Source of the DNA: Candidatus Martarchaeota archaeon
GTDB taxonomy: Archaea; Micrarchaeota; Micrarchaeia; Norongarragalinales; UBA8480
Assembly (NCBI GenBank): GCA_023474775.1
Contig: JAMCXP010000028.1
Span: forward strand, 1-13,601
Direction of reading: 5' to 3'
DNA: 13,601 nucleotides
Part shown: piece after piece, positions 5,834 to 13,489 of the stretch
How positions within the stretch are numbered: the first letter of the stretch is position 1
How the letters are laid out: the number at the start of each line of letters is the position of its first letter
Translations under genes and position numbers: made by a program
Notes under the pieces: generated by a model
What the model was told of the DNA's origin: nothing
Seen by the model: only the letters and a program-made list of their open reading frames with translations
The model's database searches: none

Positions 5834-6406
5834 TCACTTGTTATTGTTAAGTTTATTCTCCTTCAAACTCAGAATAAGTGAATAAACCTCGTCGAAGCCT
5901 CTTCTATCCACTCCGCAAACCTCTATGAATAACTGCTTTGCGTTTGAAAAGCTTGACATCAGCGTCTTTTTTTTCTTCAAGTCGCTCTTGCCCTTCAAAA
6001 AAACTACTGGCTTTCCCTTGAACGCATCGCTTAGAAATGTGTGGAGTGCGTTCAAAACACTCAGATCGCTGAAATCAGCGAAAACGAATAGAAAAGCATC
6101 TGCAATTTCAGGAAGATTTGTTGTAAGAAGAGTTTCAAGTGGAGCTCCAATGTCAATGAAAACAAAATCAAGGTCTTCGCACTCGCTGTTAAAATATTTT
6201 TTTGCAGTCTGAAGATTGGAAAGAAATTTCTCCAGATTTTTTTCAGTTTTTCTAACATCGAAGAAAGGCTTGAACTTAAGCTTTTTGGCGTTAAAATCAA
6301 AATTTGCACTTCCTGTTTTAAAGCCTTTTTTCCTAAAGAAAAGCTCAAGCGAGAATACAAGCGTGCTCTTACCGCTTCCAGGCGTTCCTATAACCGCGAT
6401 TTTCAT
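5834..6406 (-). CDS. divergent GPN-loop-GTPase-like P-loop NTPase
   Basis: A 190-residue soluble protein. The Walker A motif GTPGSGKST is at 7-15. SANFDFNAKKLKFKPFFDVR (33-52) lines up with the GPN-family segment VNLDPAxExLPYxPxxDIR, and FVFIDIGAPLETLL (81-94) with the family's DTPGQxE strand. FVFADFSD, then NALHTFL and LKGKSD (137-142) sit where the second strand and the NKxD base-recognition motif should be. It is shorter than usual GPN GTPases (about 250 residues), has no Gly-Pro-Asn insertion, and NKxD is degenerate to GKSD, so nucleotide specificity is uncertain. Its partner is unknown. It follows the surface-protein genes on the same strand with a 39-nt gap; TTTTTTAG near 6434-6441 could also give it its own promoter, so membership of one operon is not certain. 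The ATG at 6406 starts directly before KIAVIGTPG, as expected for the first strand. Confidence 0.6.
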   Translation of the reverse strand: MKIAVIGTPGSGKSTLVFSLELFFRKKGFKTGSANFDFNAKKLKFKPFFDVRKTEKNLEKFLSNLQTAKKYFNSECEDLDFVFIDIGAPLETLLTTNLPEIADAFLFVFADFSDLSVLNALHTFLSDAFKGKPVVFLKGKSDLKKKKTLMSSFSNAKQLFIEVCGVDRRGFDEVYSLILSLKENKLNNNK

Positions 6407-6445
6407 AAGAATAGTTAAACGCTCACAAAACTAAAAAACCTTTTT

Positions 6446-8155
6446 CTATTTTTTAGTTTTTCTGGTTTTAGGCTTGGCGTCTGATTTTCCAGCGCCTACT
6501 TCCTCCACTATGTTTTTAAGGCCTTTGCTTTCCTCTTCATCTCCAGCGCTTTCGCTTTCATCTGGCTTTAAAGTTAGGTAAGCCAGAACTGCTATGAGAA
6601 CAGCCAAAACCGCTACCGCGCCTAAAATAAGGGGGGATTTGAACGCAGTTGCAAAGCCTGTAAGCCCTCCGGTTGAATTTGAATTCTCAGTAGAGTTTGT
6701 AGCGTTGACTGCTGAATAGTTTGAAAAATTACTCTGAAATTCTTGAACTGCGACCAGTTGTGGAGCGGTGAACAGGGAAGCATTGGAGGAAGGAGTGTAA
6801 TAATTGAAAGTGTAGCCGACAGTGAAGAAGCTTTTTGAGCCCAGACTAAAAGCAAGCCACTCAGGCTCGTTTGATGAAATCATGAGCGACGGCATTGAAT
6901 AAAAAGTAAAGTTTGAAAGCCCGCTTGGAATAACCTCCCTAAGATAAAAATCAGGCAGTATTAAACTGTAATTGTTGAAAACACTCAGACTTACCTTAGT
7001 TATGAAGGAATTGTTTAAAGCGTAGACATTAATTGTTCTTGAAATTGGAATGAAGTAGCTTGAATTGCCTGAAGTCAAAATAACTGTGTAATTCTGGGTT
7101 AAAATGTAGGCGTTACTAACTGGTTTTTGAATTGAAGTGTTCTGCGTTTGATTGCTGTTTGAAGTGGTTTTGTTAACTACCGGAGCCGGCTGCACGCAGG
7201 CGTTGTTGACGCAAATCATGCCGCTGCCGCATGACGGGTTGTTGTAAGCGCATCCATAATAGGTATAGCCGCCTCCATTTCCAGGAGAAGGCGATGGGGA
7301 AGGAGGTGCTGAAGGCTGCTGGCTTAAATAAAACATGTAAACAGTGCTGCTTGAAGGTGGAATGTTCACGCTCGCAGTGGTTGAAATGTACCCAGAATTG
7401 CTTACAGTTACGGTGTGAATTCCAGGGTAAACATTTTGTATAAAGAACTGTCCGTTGAAAGTGGTGTTGTAGCTATTCAAGTCGGTTATGTTTACAACCG
7501 CCCCGTTGACCATTCCATTAGCGCTTGAAACAAAGCCAGTGAAATTGCTTAAAAACTCAGGGTACAGAACTATTGAAATGTTTGAAGTTGAATTAAAAGC
7601 AATGCTCGCGCTTCCAATAGCTTCGCTGTAATTAGAAAGAGAAACGGTATAGTTGTAGACAGGGTCTGTCAGGTTGTAAAAAACCGTGTTTCCATTCAAA
7701 GTTGAATTCTCAACCTGTTGTGTTTGGCCTGTGAGATTTACAACCGCGTTGCTCAGCGGGTTTCCCTTGACGTCAGTAACTGTGATATTCAAAACGCCTG
7801 GATTTAAGGGAGTCAATGTGAAGTTGAAGAACATGGGGTTGAAGAAAACATCCGACTGGTTATTGTAAACGCCGCTTGAAGGGCAGAATCTTGACGAGGA
7901 GTAGTTGTAAGGCTGGTTGGAATCGTTGTAATAGCCAACCGCAGAGAAAGTCAAAACGCACTCAGTGCCATTGCTGAAACTGACGTTGAAAAAACCCGAG
8001 CCGTTGCTTGTGTTTGTAATGATATTAATCCCATTATCAAAGCTAATCGTAGCGTTTCCAACAGCAACTCCGGTGTTGCTGTTTACCACGTACCCACTCC
8101 AAGAATTGGCTAGGACAAGCGTGGAAATCAACATCAATAAAATAAATTTTTTCAT
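6446..8155 (-). CDS. membrane-anchored surface protein with CarboxypepD_reg-like modules, four-Cys motif and C-terminal TM
   Basis: 569 residues. Signal peptide (1-17, MKKFILLMLISTLVLANS). Three beta modules of the carboxypeptidase-regulatory/PEGA type follow at about 18-118, 119-202 and 203-280 (GYVVNSNTGVAVGNATI, TVTDVKGNPLSNAVV, GFVSSANGMVNGAVV), then a PPSPSPSPG linker. A compact Cys motif comes next (C302, C309, C314, C320; NPSCGSGMICVNNAC). A domain at about 350-455 shows the pattern of a juxtamembrane archaeal module (TKVSLSVFNN, REVIPS, EPEWLAFSLG, then a Y-rich strand). After an Asn/Ser/Thr linker comes a membrane helix (507-529) and a cytoplasmic tail that is first acidic (DEEES), then basic (KPKTRKTKK). 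Sequons are dense. I chose the ATG at 8155 because it starts a classic signal peptide and has GTGAT 7 nt upstream; the GTG at 8167 would add four residues. The stop of the giant gene lies inside this ribosome site, so the genes are translationally coupled. Confidence 0.8.
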   Translation of the reverse strand: MKKFILLMLISTLVLANSWSGYVVNSNTGVAVGNATISFDNGINIITNTSNGSGFFNVSFSNGTECVLTFSAVGYYNDSNQPYNYSSSRFCPSSGVYNNQSDVFFNPMFFNFTLTPLNPGVLNITVTDVKGNPLSNAVVNLTGQTQQVENSTLNGNTVFYNLTDPVYNYTVSLSNYSEAIGSASIAFNSTSNISIVLYPEFLSNFTGFVSSANGMVNGAVVNITDLNSYNTTFNGQFFIQNVYPGIHTVTVSNSGYISTTASVNIPPSSSTVYMFYLSQQPSAPPSPSPSPGNGGGYTYYGCAYNNPSCGSGMICVNNACVQPAPVVNKTTSNSNQTQNTSIQKPVSNAYILTQNYTVILTSGNSSYFIPISRTINVYALNNSFITKVSLSVFNNYSLILPDFYLREVIPSGLSNFTFYSMPSLMISSNEPEWLAFSLGSKSFFTVGYTFNYYTPSSNASLFTAPQLVAVQEFQSNFSNYSAVNATNSTENSNSTGGLTGFATAFKSPLILGAVAVLAVLIAVLAYLTLKPDESESAGDEEESKGLKNIVEEVGAGKSDAKPKTRKTKK

Positions 8156-8163
8156 TTTTAAAA

Positions 8164-11100
8164 TCACATTGCAAAATTAATCGTTGAAACGCTGCCTTGT
8201 GAAACAATTACATTGTCTCTTGCAGTGCTTCCATAACCCGTTGCAGTAACAGTCACGTTGTAATAACCGGCTGCAATTCCAGAAACGCTGTAAACCCCTA
8301 AGCTGTTGGTTAAAGTATCGTAAATCAAAACCCCGTTCTGAGTTATTGTAACATTAGCGCCTGCTATTGAACTTCCATTTAAAGCGTCAACCACAGTGCC
8401 GTTAACTCCTCCAAGAGGAGCTAGAATCATGGAAATGTAAGTGGTGTTTCCAGCGTAAACAGGAATGTTGAACAAAGTGTTGTTTGCAAAGCCAGAGGCG
8501 GACCCAGTAACATTATAAATGCCTGGAATAATATTTGAAATTGAAAAAACCCCGTTCGCAGAGTTTGTTGAATAATTACCTGCGGTTATTAAGGCGTTTA
8601 AAGGAGTTCCGTTTGTAGAGTTAACAAAACCGTTCAAGTCTCCTGCTTTTTGAAGAATGAAAATCAACTGTGCGTTTGAATTAACAGTCAGATTCTGTTC
8701 CGAGCCTATAAAACCATTTTCATAAGCGGTTATGCTGTAAGCACCGCCTGTAAGCTGAACATCAATGGTTCCGTTGCTGTTTGTTGTGAACACTCCGACT
8801 CCGGAGATTGAAACGCTAGCGTTCTGAATAGGATTGTTGCCTTGGTCTTCAACGTAAATCGAAACGTTGTAGTTTGGAATCACTCCGTTAACAGAAATGG
8901 AATTGTTAACTGAAGAATTGGAATAAGCATATGACGCCAGAATATTGTTAACCCCTGCGTTTGCAGTCAAATTAATTGAAGCGCTTCCATTCAAATTGGT
9001 AACGCTCAAGTTTGAAGAAAGGTTTGAAGTTGAATAAAAATCAATCGTGGCGTTGGAAACTGGGTTTCCGAAGGCGTCTGTCAAAACAACTGTTATTGTT
9101 GAATTCCCGCCAACGCTTACCTGAATTGGGTTTGCTGAAATGTTCAAAACAGAAGGGTTTGCGGCGACAACATTGATAACCGTCGAGTTTGAAATGTTGT
9201 TAATAGTTGCGTTTATACTGTATGTTCCTGAAGTGTTTTCGCTGAAGCTTACCTGCCCGAACCCGTTCAAAACCTGAATCCCTTGCGTTGAATTGTTTAT
9301 CGACACGTTGAGCGTACCATTGATAGGATTGCCGAAGGCGTCTGTAACGCTGAAATTAACGTAGTCTGCAGAACCAGCAGTCATTATGCTTGGAGCGCTT
9401 ATAATCAAAGAAGCAGTGTTTCCAGGAACGACATTTATACTTCCGTTGTAACTTAAGTTTCCAGCGCTTATTGTGATGTTGGCGAGTCCAGCGGTATTTG
9501 ACTCGAAGGTTGACTGGGCTGAACCGTTTATTGTTTCAACAAGAGCAGGGTTGAAAGAGCCAAGTGTTGATGAAAAACTAACGTTTACATAAACAGGATT
9601 GCCGAAGGCGTCTGTAACCGTAGAGTTGACAGTAGCGTTCTGACCCGCAGAAACATTGCCTGGCATTGAAACATTCAACAAGGCCGGTTGTCCGGCATTG
9701 AATGAAATTGTTGTTGAATTTAAAAGACCTCCAAATTGAGCGTAAACAACCGCCGTGCCTGCAACGGTTGAATTTAAACTGTCAACAGCGATTCCATTTA
9801 CATTTATTGAATCGCTTGCATTTGCAGAATTGGAAGATGAGAATACTCCTAAACTCGTGTTGAAGTAGATTGTTCCATTATTTATAACATTTCCATAAGC
9901 GTCTAAGACAACCGCTGAAATGTTTGAATCGGCGCCTACAGTGAGGTTTTGAAGAGAAGCTGAAATTATCAAAGTTGAAGGAACTCCAGAAGTGACCATA
10001 ACAAAAGCGCTTCCATTAACGCCGTTGCTAGAAGTGGTAACATTTGCAGAACCTGCTGTTGTTGAAGAAGTGAACAAGCCATTTGAGTCAATAAAACCAA
10101 CGCTTGAGTTTGAAACGCTCCAGTTAAAGCTTGAATTTACAGTGTTGTTGTAGACGTCAAAGCCAGTTGCGTTGAACTGTTGGGTTGAATTGACTGGAAT
10201 TGAAGCGTTTGAAGGGGAGATTATTATCTCGCTCAAAACACCTGGATTGAAAAAAACAACCGTTGAAAGATTAAAGCCAGAGATGACTGCGGTTAAATTT
10301 GAAGCGCCTGCAACGGTTGAATTGACAGTGAAGTTTGCAAAACCGTTTACACTAATCTCACTTAAAGGATTTATAGAATCATTTCTATTTGAAGTCAGGG
10401 AAACGCTCACATTTGAAAGCGGGTTTCCAAGAGAGTCAGCGACAAAAACAACCACGCTTGAAGGAATTCCAACAGTGGTGTTCGAAGCGTTGATGTAGGA
10501 ATAAGAAGCGTTAGGGTATTCCTGTAAAACAGTGAAGTTTTCAACAGCTCCGACTTGAGGTTGATAATAAACGCTTGAAGCGTTGCAGTACCATGAGTAA
10601 TTGCCCGCCGAAAGATTCGCGCTGTAGAAATAATTACTGCCAAAAGTTGTTGGGTAAGAAGCGTTTCCAATCACGACCTCAACGCTGGCGTTAGGAATCT
10701 CGTTTCCATAACTGTCAGTGTAGTTGCAGTTGAAAACCTCTCCAAGGCCTGAATACTGCTGACCTGAAGGGGTTGAATACTCCGCAAGATTTGAAAAGTT
10801 CAGACCACTGATTACTATGGTGTGTGTTGAAGAAGAAGGAGTGTAATTAATGTCTCCGGCGAATGCTGAAGTGACTGTGTAGTAAGATCCTGAAGTGACG
10901 GTGTAATTGAAGGAAGTGGAGGTTGAATTGTAAACAACTCCTGAGAGGTTTGAAATGGTAGTGGTTATAATATCGTTGAAGTTTGAGTAGATAGAAACGT
11001 TTACAATTGAATTCTGAAGAACGTTTATATCTCCGTTAATGCCGTTCAAATTCAAGTTAATGTTCGAAGTAGCCTGCTGAATGGTAAGAAATTTAGAGTC

Positions 11101-13122
11101 AACACTGCTTGAATAATTCTGTCCTCCGCTTACAATTGCAGTGAAGTTGTAAAAGCCAGCCGAAAGGCCTGAAGTGTTGAAGTCATTGCTTATCAAAGAA
11201 CCATTCAAATAAAAACTGGTGTTAAAATTGCCTGAAGTGTTGTAATTCGCAATAATACTTTCACCGTAAACAATAGAATCGTTAGTGTTAGAACCATTCA
11301 GAAAGACAAGAGTCTGAGCAGAGGCGGGATTAACAGTTAGGAACTTCGAATCGCTGCTGTTTGAATAGTTGACCCCTCCGTCAGTTAAAGCAGTGAAGTT
11401 GTAAAACCCGGCGCTTAAACCAGAAGTGTTATAATTATCTGGAATAATCGTTCCGTTAAGATAAAAAACAGTGTTCAAACCGCCAACGTTTACAGAATAA
11501 TTAGCGGTTATTGAATCTCCGTAAATAATCGCATCATCAGCGTTTGAATTGTTAAGCAAAACCTGCGTAGTGCTTTGAGCAGGAGTTACAGTAAGAAGAG
11601 CTGAAACATTAAGTGGATTATAGCCATAACCGTTGAAAGAGCAGGTGTAATTGTAAACTCCTGCGCCCAGAGTTTCAACATCAGGATTTGAAACAGCAAC
11701 CCCGTTGTCAAAAAGCTGGATTGTTCCATTATCGCTTGAAGAGCAGGAAACGTTTGAAGAGTTGCCGTAAACCACGTTCCATGAGCTTGCAGTCAAGGAA
11801 ACGTTTGGTGTGGAATTTATCACTGAAAATTGAACGCTTTGGTTCGCGCTTTGAATCCCAGCGCTGACAATCAAATTCAAAACATAAGCCCCGACATTGA
11901 GATTTGAAAGCTGGACAGAATTAAAGCCGTTTACAGCGTTCATTTGAATTGCATTCAAACCAGTTATAACATAAGAAGCATTGTAGCTTGAAACACTGCC
12001 GTTGACAGTGAAATTCAAAAACAACGGAGTGTTGAAAGCATAAGAATTATTTGAAGGAGATTCAATCTGAAGAAATGAAATCAAATCATTGACATTGAAA
12101 ATCCCGTTGTAGCCACCGCAACCGCTCACGCCGTTGCACGATTGAATGTTAAAATTATAATTGCCGTTTGTCAACCCGGTTAAAACAATGTTATGATTGT
12201 ACGCTTGAACAAAAGGAGTGGATTGGCTTCCTGAAACAGGTCCTGAAAAAGAAACAGTAGCATTGCCGTATACACTGTCAACCCAGGTTATTGAAGCGGT
12301 TCCAGCCAAGGCATTGACAATAACATTGACATTTGAAATAATCATAGTGGTGTCGCATGCATCCTGTGCTCCGTTCAGAGTTGTTGCCTGAGTATAAGTG
12401 GAAACCACGCTCTGACCTGAAGGGCATTGACCTACAACAGTAGTGTCTTTGTGGCAGTAAGTTTTTGAGGAAATCGCAAAATCCCACCAGCTTGAATCGC
12501 AAGAATCTCTTGTATAACCAGCAGGGCATGAAGGGCAAGGACCGTACCAAGTAGCCTGCCACCCTGAATTCCAGAAGCTTCTACAAACGCTGTAAGGAAG
12601 GTTGACTGTTGTAGAGCAAGATTGATTAAAAACAGGAGCTCCGATAGAAGCGCATTGTGAAGGTGGTGTTAAAGGCTGGTTCATTGAATTCAATGCATTG
12701 CAGAAATCTTTAAAAGGGTTTGAATTCCCTCCCAAGCTGCAAATTTGATTAAAAACATTCTTTACAATGCCAGGCAGTTGAGGTGAGTTAGTAACGCACG
12801 TTCCAGTAGCAAAAGAATCTGTTGACAAGGAAGTTTTAACTCCTCCTATTGAAAGAGAAGGGTTGTTGATGTTAAAACTTTCAGGGTTTAAAGAGTTCTG
12901 TTGAGTGTTAGCATTATTTTGAACTGTTTGAGTGTTTGAATTTTGAACAATTGAAGGGTTGTTGATGTTGAAGTTTTGAGACGTTGTTGTGCTTGAATTA
13001 GCCTGAACATTAGCTGCTGTAGGATTGTTTTGAATATTAAAACCCTGGTTGTTGTTAAATCCCAAACCGTAAACTGTCAAGGCAAGAAAGCCCAAGATTG
13101 CAAAAGCTGTATATTTATGCAC
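8164..13122 (-). CDS. giant secreted Ig-like/CarboxypepD_reg multidomain surface protein
   Basis: About 1,650 residues. A short signal peptide (HKYTAFAILGFLALTVYG) leads into an Asn/Gln-rich segment with three FNI-(N/Q)-NNP repeats, then a Cys-rich region (about 110-255, 12 Cys, with WYGPCPSCPAG). Many Ig-like beta modules follow: two 84-residue near-copies (NDSIVYGES and DDAIIYGDS types, ending SDSKFLTV/I), then four of about 90 residues marked DA(F/Y)GN as in Big_1/invasin-like domains. Three CarboxypepD_reg-like modules end it (VEDQGNNPIQNASVSI; GFVNSTNGTPLNALI; GTVVDALNGSSIAGANVTI). There is no membrane anchor, so it is probably held by the product of the next gene. The frame opens at a TTG at 13182, but the TATA box at 13187-13195 puts the start site near 13165; I prefer GTG 13122, with TTG 13152 as second choice. 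The last ~1,400 residues have about five Lys+Arg. Likely an adhesin or S-layer-associated protein; function is inference. Confidence 0.82.
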   Translation of the reverse strand: MHKYTAFAILGFLALTVYGLGFNNNQGFNIQNNPTAANVQANSSTTTSQNFNINNPSIVQNSNTQTVQNNANTQQNSLNPESFNINNPSLSIGGVKTSLSTDSFATGTCVTNSPQLPGIVKNVFNQICSLGGNSNPFKDFCNALNSMNQPLTPPSQCASIGAPVFNQSCSTTVNLPYSVCRSFWNSGWQATWYGPCPSCPAGYTRDSCDSSWWDFAISSKTYCHKDTTVVGQCPSGQSVVSTYTQATTLNGAQDACDTTMIISNVNVIVNALAGTASITWVDSVYGNATVSFSGPVSGSQSTPFVQAYNHNIVLTGLTNGNYNFNIQSCNGVSGCGGYNGIFNVNDLISFLQIESPSNNSYAFNTPLFLNFTVNGSVSSYNASYVITGLNAIQMNAVNGFNSVQLSNLNVGAYVLNLIVSAGIQSANQSVQFSVINSTPNVSLTASSWNVVYGNSSNVSCSSSDNGTIQLFDNGVAVSNPDVETLGAGVYNYTCSFNGYGYNPLNVSALLTVTPAQSTTQVLLNNSNADDAIIYGDSITANYSVNVGGLNTVFYLNGTIIPDNYNTSGLSAGFYNFTALTDGGVNYSNSSDSKFLTVNPASAQTLVFLNGSNTNDSIVYGESIIANYNTSGNFNTSFYLNGSLISNDFNTSGLSAGFYNFTAIVSGGQNYSSSVDSKFLTIQQATSNINLNLNGINGDINVLQNSIVNVSIYSNFNDIITTTISNLSGVVYNSTSTSFNYTVTSGSYYTVTSAFAGDINYTPSSSTHTIVISGLNFSNLAEYSTPSGQQYSGLGEVFNCNYTDSYGNEIPNASVEVVIGNASYPTTFGSNYFYSANLSAGNYSWYCNASSVYYQPQVGAVENFTVLQEYPNASYSYINASNTTVGIPSSVVVFVADSLGNPLSNVSVSLTSNRNDSINPLSEISVNGFANFTVNSTVAGASNLTAVISGFNLSTVVFFNPGVLSEIIISPSNASIPVNSTQQFNATGFDVYNNTVNSSFNWSVSNSSVGFIDSNGLFTSSTTAGSANVTTSSNGVNGSAFVMVTSGVPSTLIISASLQNLTVGADSNISAVVLDAYGNVINNGTIYFNTSLGVFSSSNSANASDSINVNGIAVDSLNSTVAGTAVVYAQFGGLLNSTTISFNAGQPALLNVSMPGNVSAGQNATVNSTVTDAFGNPVYVNVSFSSTLGSFNPALVETINGSAQSTFESNTAGLANITISAGNLSYNGSINVVPGNTASLIISAPSIMTAGSADYVNFSVTDAFGNPINGTLNVSINNSTQGIQVLNGFGQVSFSENTSGTYSINATINNISNSTVINVVAANPSVLNISANPIQVSVGGNSTITVVLTDAFGNPVSNATIDFYSTSNLSSNLSVTNLNGSASINLTANAGVNNILASYAYSNSSVNNSISVNGVIPNYNVSIYVEDQGNNPIQNASVSISGVGVFTTNSNGTIDVQLTGGAYSITAYENGFIGSEQNLTVNSNAQLIFILQKAGDLNGFVNSTNGTPLNALITAGNYSTNSANGVFSISNIIPGIYNVTGSASGFANNTLFNIPVYAGNTTYISMILAPLGGVNGTVVDALNGSSIAGANVTITQNGVLIYDTLTNSLGVYSVSGIAAGYYNVTVTATGYGSTARDNVIVSQGSVSTINFAM
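8880..9990 (-). repeat. four tandem ~90-codon Ig-like (Big_1-type) modules
   Basis: Each module begins xPSxLxIS (GVPSTLIIS, GQPALLNVS, GNTASLIIS, ANPSVLNIS) and carries DA(F/Y)GN about 30 residues later, in the order of translation. Starts are near 9990, 9697, 9427 and 9165. A 24-nt block around TDAFGNP is identical at 9325-9348 and 9595-9618, and 14 nt of it recur at 9068-9081. The DNA identity is therefore higher than the protein-level similarity elsewhere in the modules. Confidence 0.7.
11070..11572 (-). repeat. two tandem 84-codon Ig-like repeats
   Basis: The units at about 11572-11319 and 11318-11070 align over their whole length: (D/N)-D-(A/S)-I-(I/V)-Y-G-(D/E)-S-I, FYLNG, then NTSGLSAGFYNFTA and finally SDSKFLT. 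They clearly arose by duplication within the gene. Both carry the same 17-nt DNA block GCAGTGAAGTTGTAAAA (+ strand sense). Confidence 0.75.
12857..13055 (-). repeat. FNI(N/Q)NNP repeats in the N-terminal linker of the giant protein
   Basis: GFNIQNNPT, NFNINNPSI and SFNINNPSL occur at intervals of about 32 residues. The 17-nt block GAAGGGTTGTTGATGTT (+ strand sense) is identical at 12857-12873 and 12953-12969. The segment just after the signal peptide is Asn/Gln/Ser/Thr-rich and looks like a flexible, repeat-built spacer. Confidence 0.65.
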
Positions 13123-13185
13123 TTTTTTTTCAAACCCACTATTTTTGTTCAACCTTAAAAGGTGATTATAAAAAGAAAACAACTA

Positions 13186-13200
13186 ATATTTAAATCTTTC
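13186..13200 (-). promoter_or_regulatory. TATA/BRE promoter of the surface-protein genes
   Basis: The - strand reads GAAAG then ATTTAAATATT, a good BRE/TATA pair. It ends only a few bases before the TTG at 13182, so that codon cannot be in the transcript if this promoter is used. The predicted start site near 13165 leaves a leader of about 43 nt to the GTG at 13122. Confidence 0.5.
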
Positions 13201-13437
13201 TAATTTAACTATTTAACAGTGGTTATTAATCAAAAATGTTTTGTTTCTGCTTTCCTATTGTTGTGTCAGAATTCTTTCAATATTTTTTTATTTGACTTCT
13301 TTATATTATTATAGTATAGGTAACATTCTCCTGCGCTTAAACATATGGTTTTTCTAAATTCATTTAATTAATTTTTAATTTTAATCTGCAATTGACGAAT
13401 TGAACTTCGACGCTGGAAACGTTGGAAATGAGGGGTC
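13201..13437. other. AT-rich divergent intergenic region
   Basis: This lies between the surface-gene promoter and the promoter of the right-edge gene. It is very T-rich on the + strand, and I see no gene in it. Near its right end (13390-13437) is a less AT-rich stretch with a near-repeat, TGGAAACGT and TGGAAATGA (13413-13430). It lies just upstream of the right-edge TATA box and could be a regulator site; nothing else supports that. Confidence 0.4.
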
Positions 13438-13439
13438 TC

Positions 13440-13451
13440 AACATTTAAATA
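13440..13451 (+). promoter_or_regulatory. TATA-like promoter of the right-edge gene
   Basis: AACATTTAAATA is centred about 45 nt before the ATG at 13490. A start near 13472 would give an ~18-nt leader that carries the AGGTGAT ribosome site at 13476-13482, so the elements are consistently spaced. Confidence 0.45.
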
Positions 13452-13489
13452 CTCGTTTAAAGCTTGAAACTTCACAGGTGATAAAAAAA

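Noticed and set aside
5820..5850. Bidirectional terminator between the convergent genes at 5833/5834
   Set aside because: The stop codons abut, and I see no hairpin or clear T tract on either strand that would separate from coding sequence.
7231..8180. + strand open frames opposite the surface-protein genes (also 10172-10498)
   Set aside because: They are shadows of long, low-complexity coding sequence with biased codons and show no protein features of their own.
8164..13182. CRISPR array or transposon repeats in the repeat-rich surface gene
   Set aside because: The repeats keep frame, fall at 84-90 codon intervals and encode Ig-like modules. There are no uniform repeat-spacer units and no transposase.
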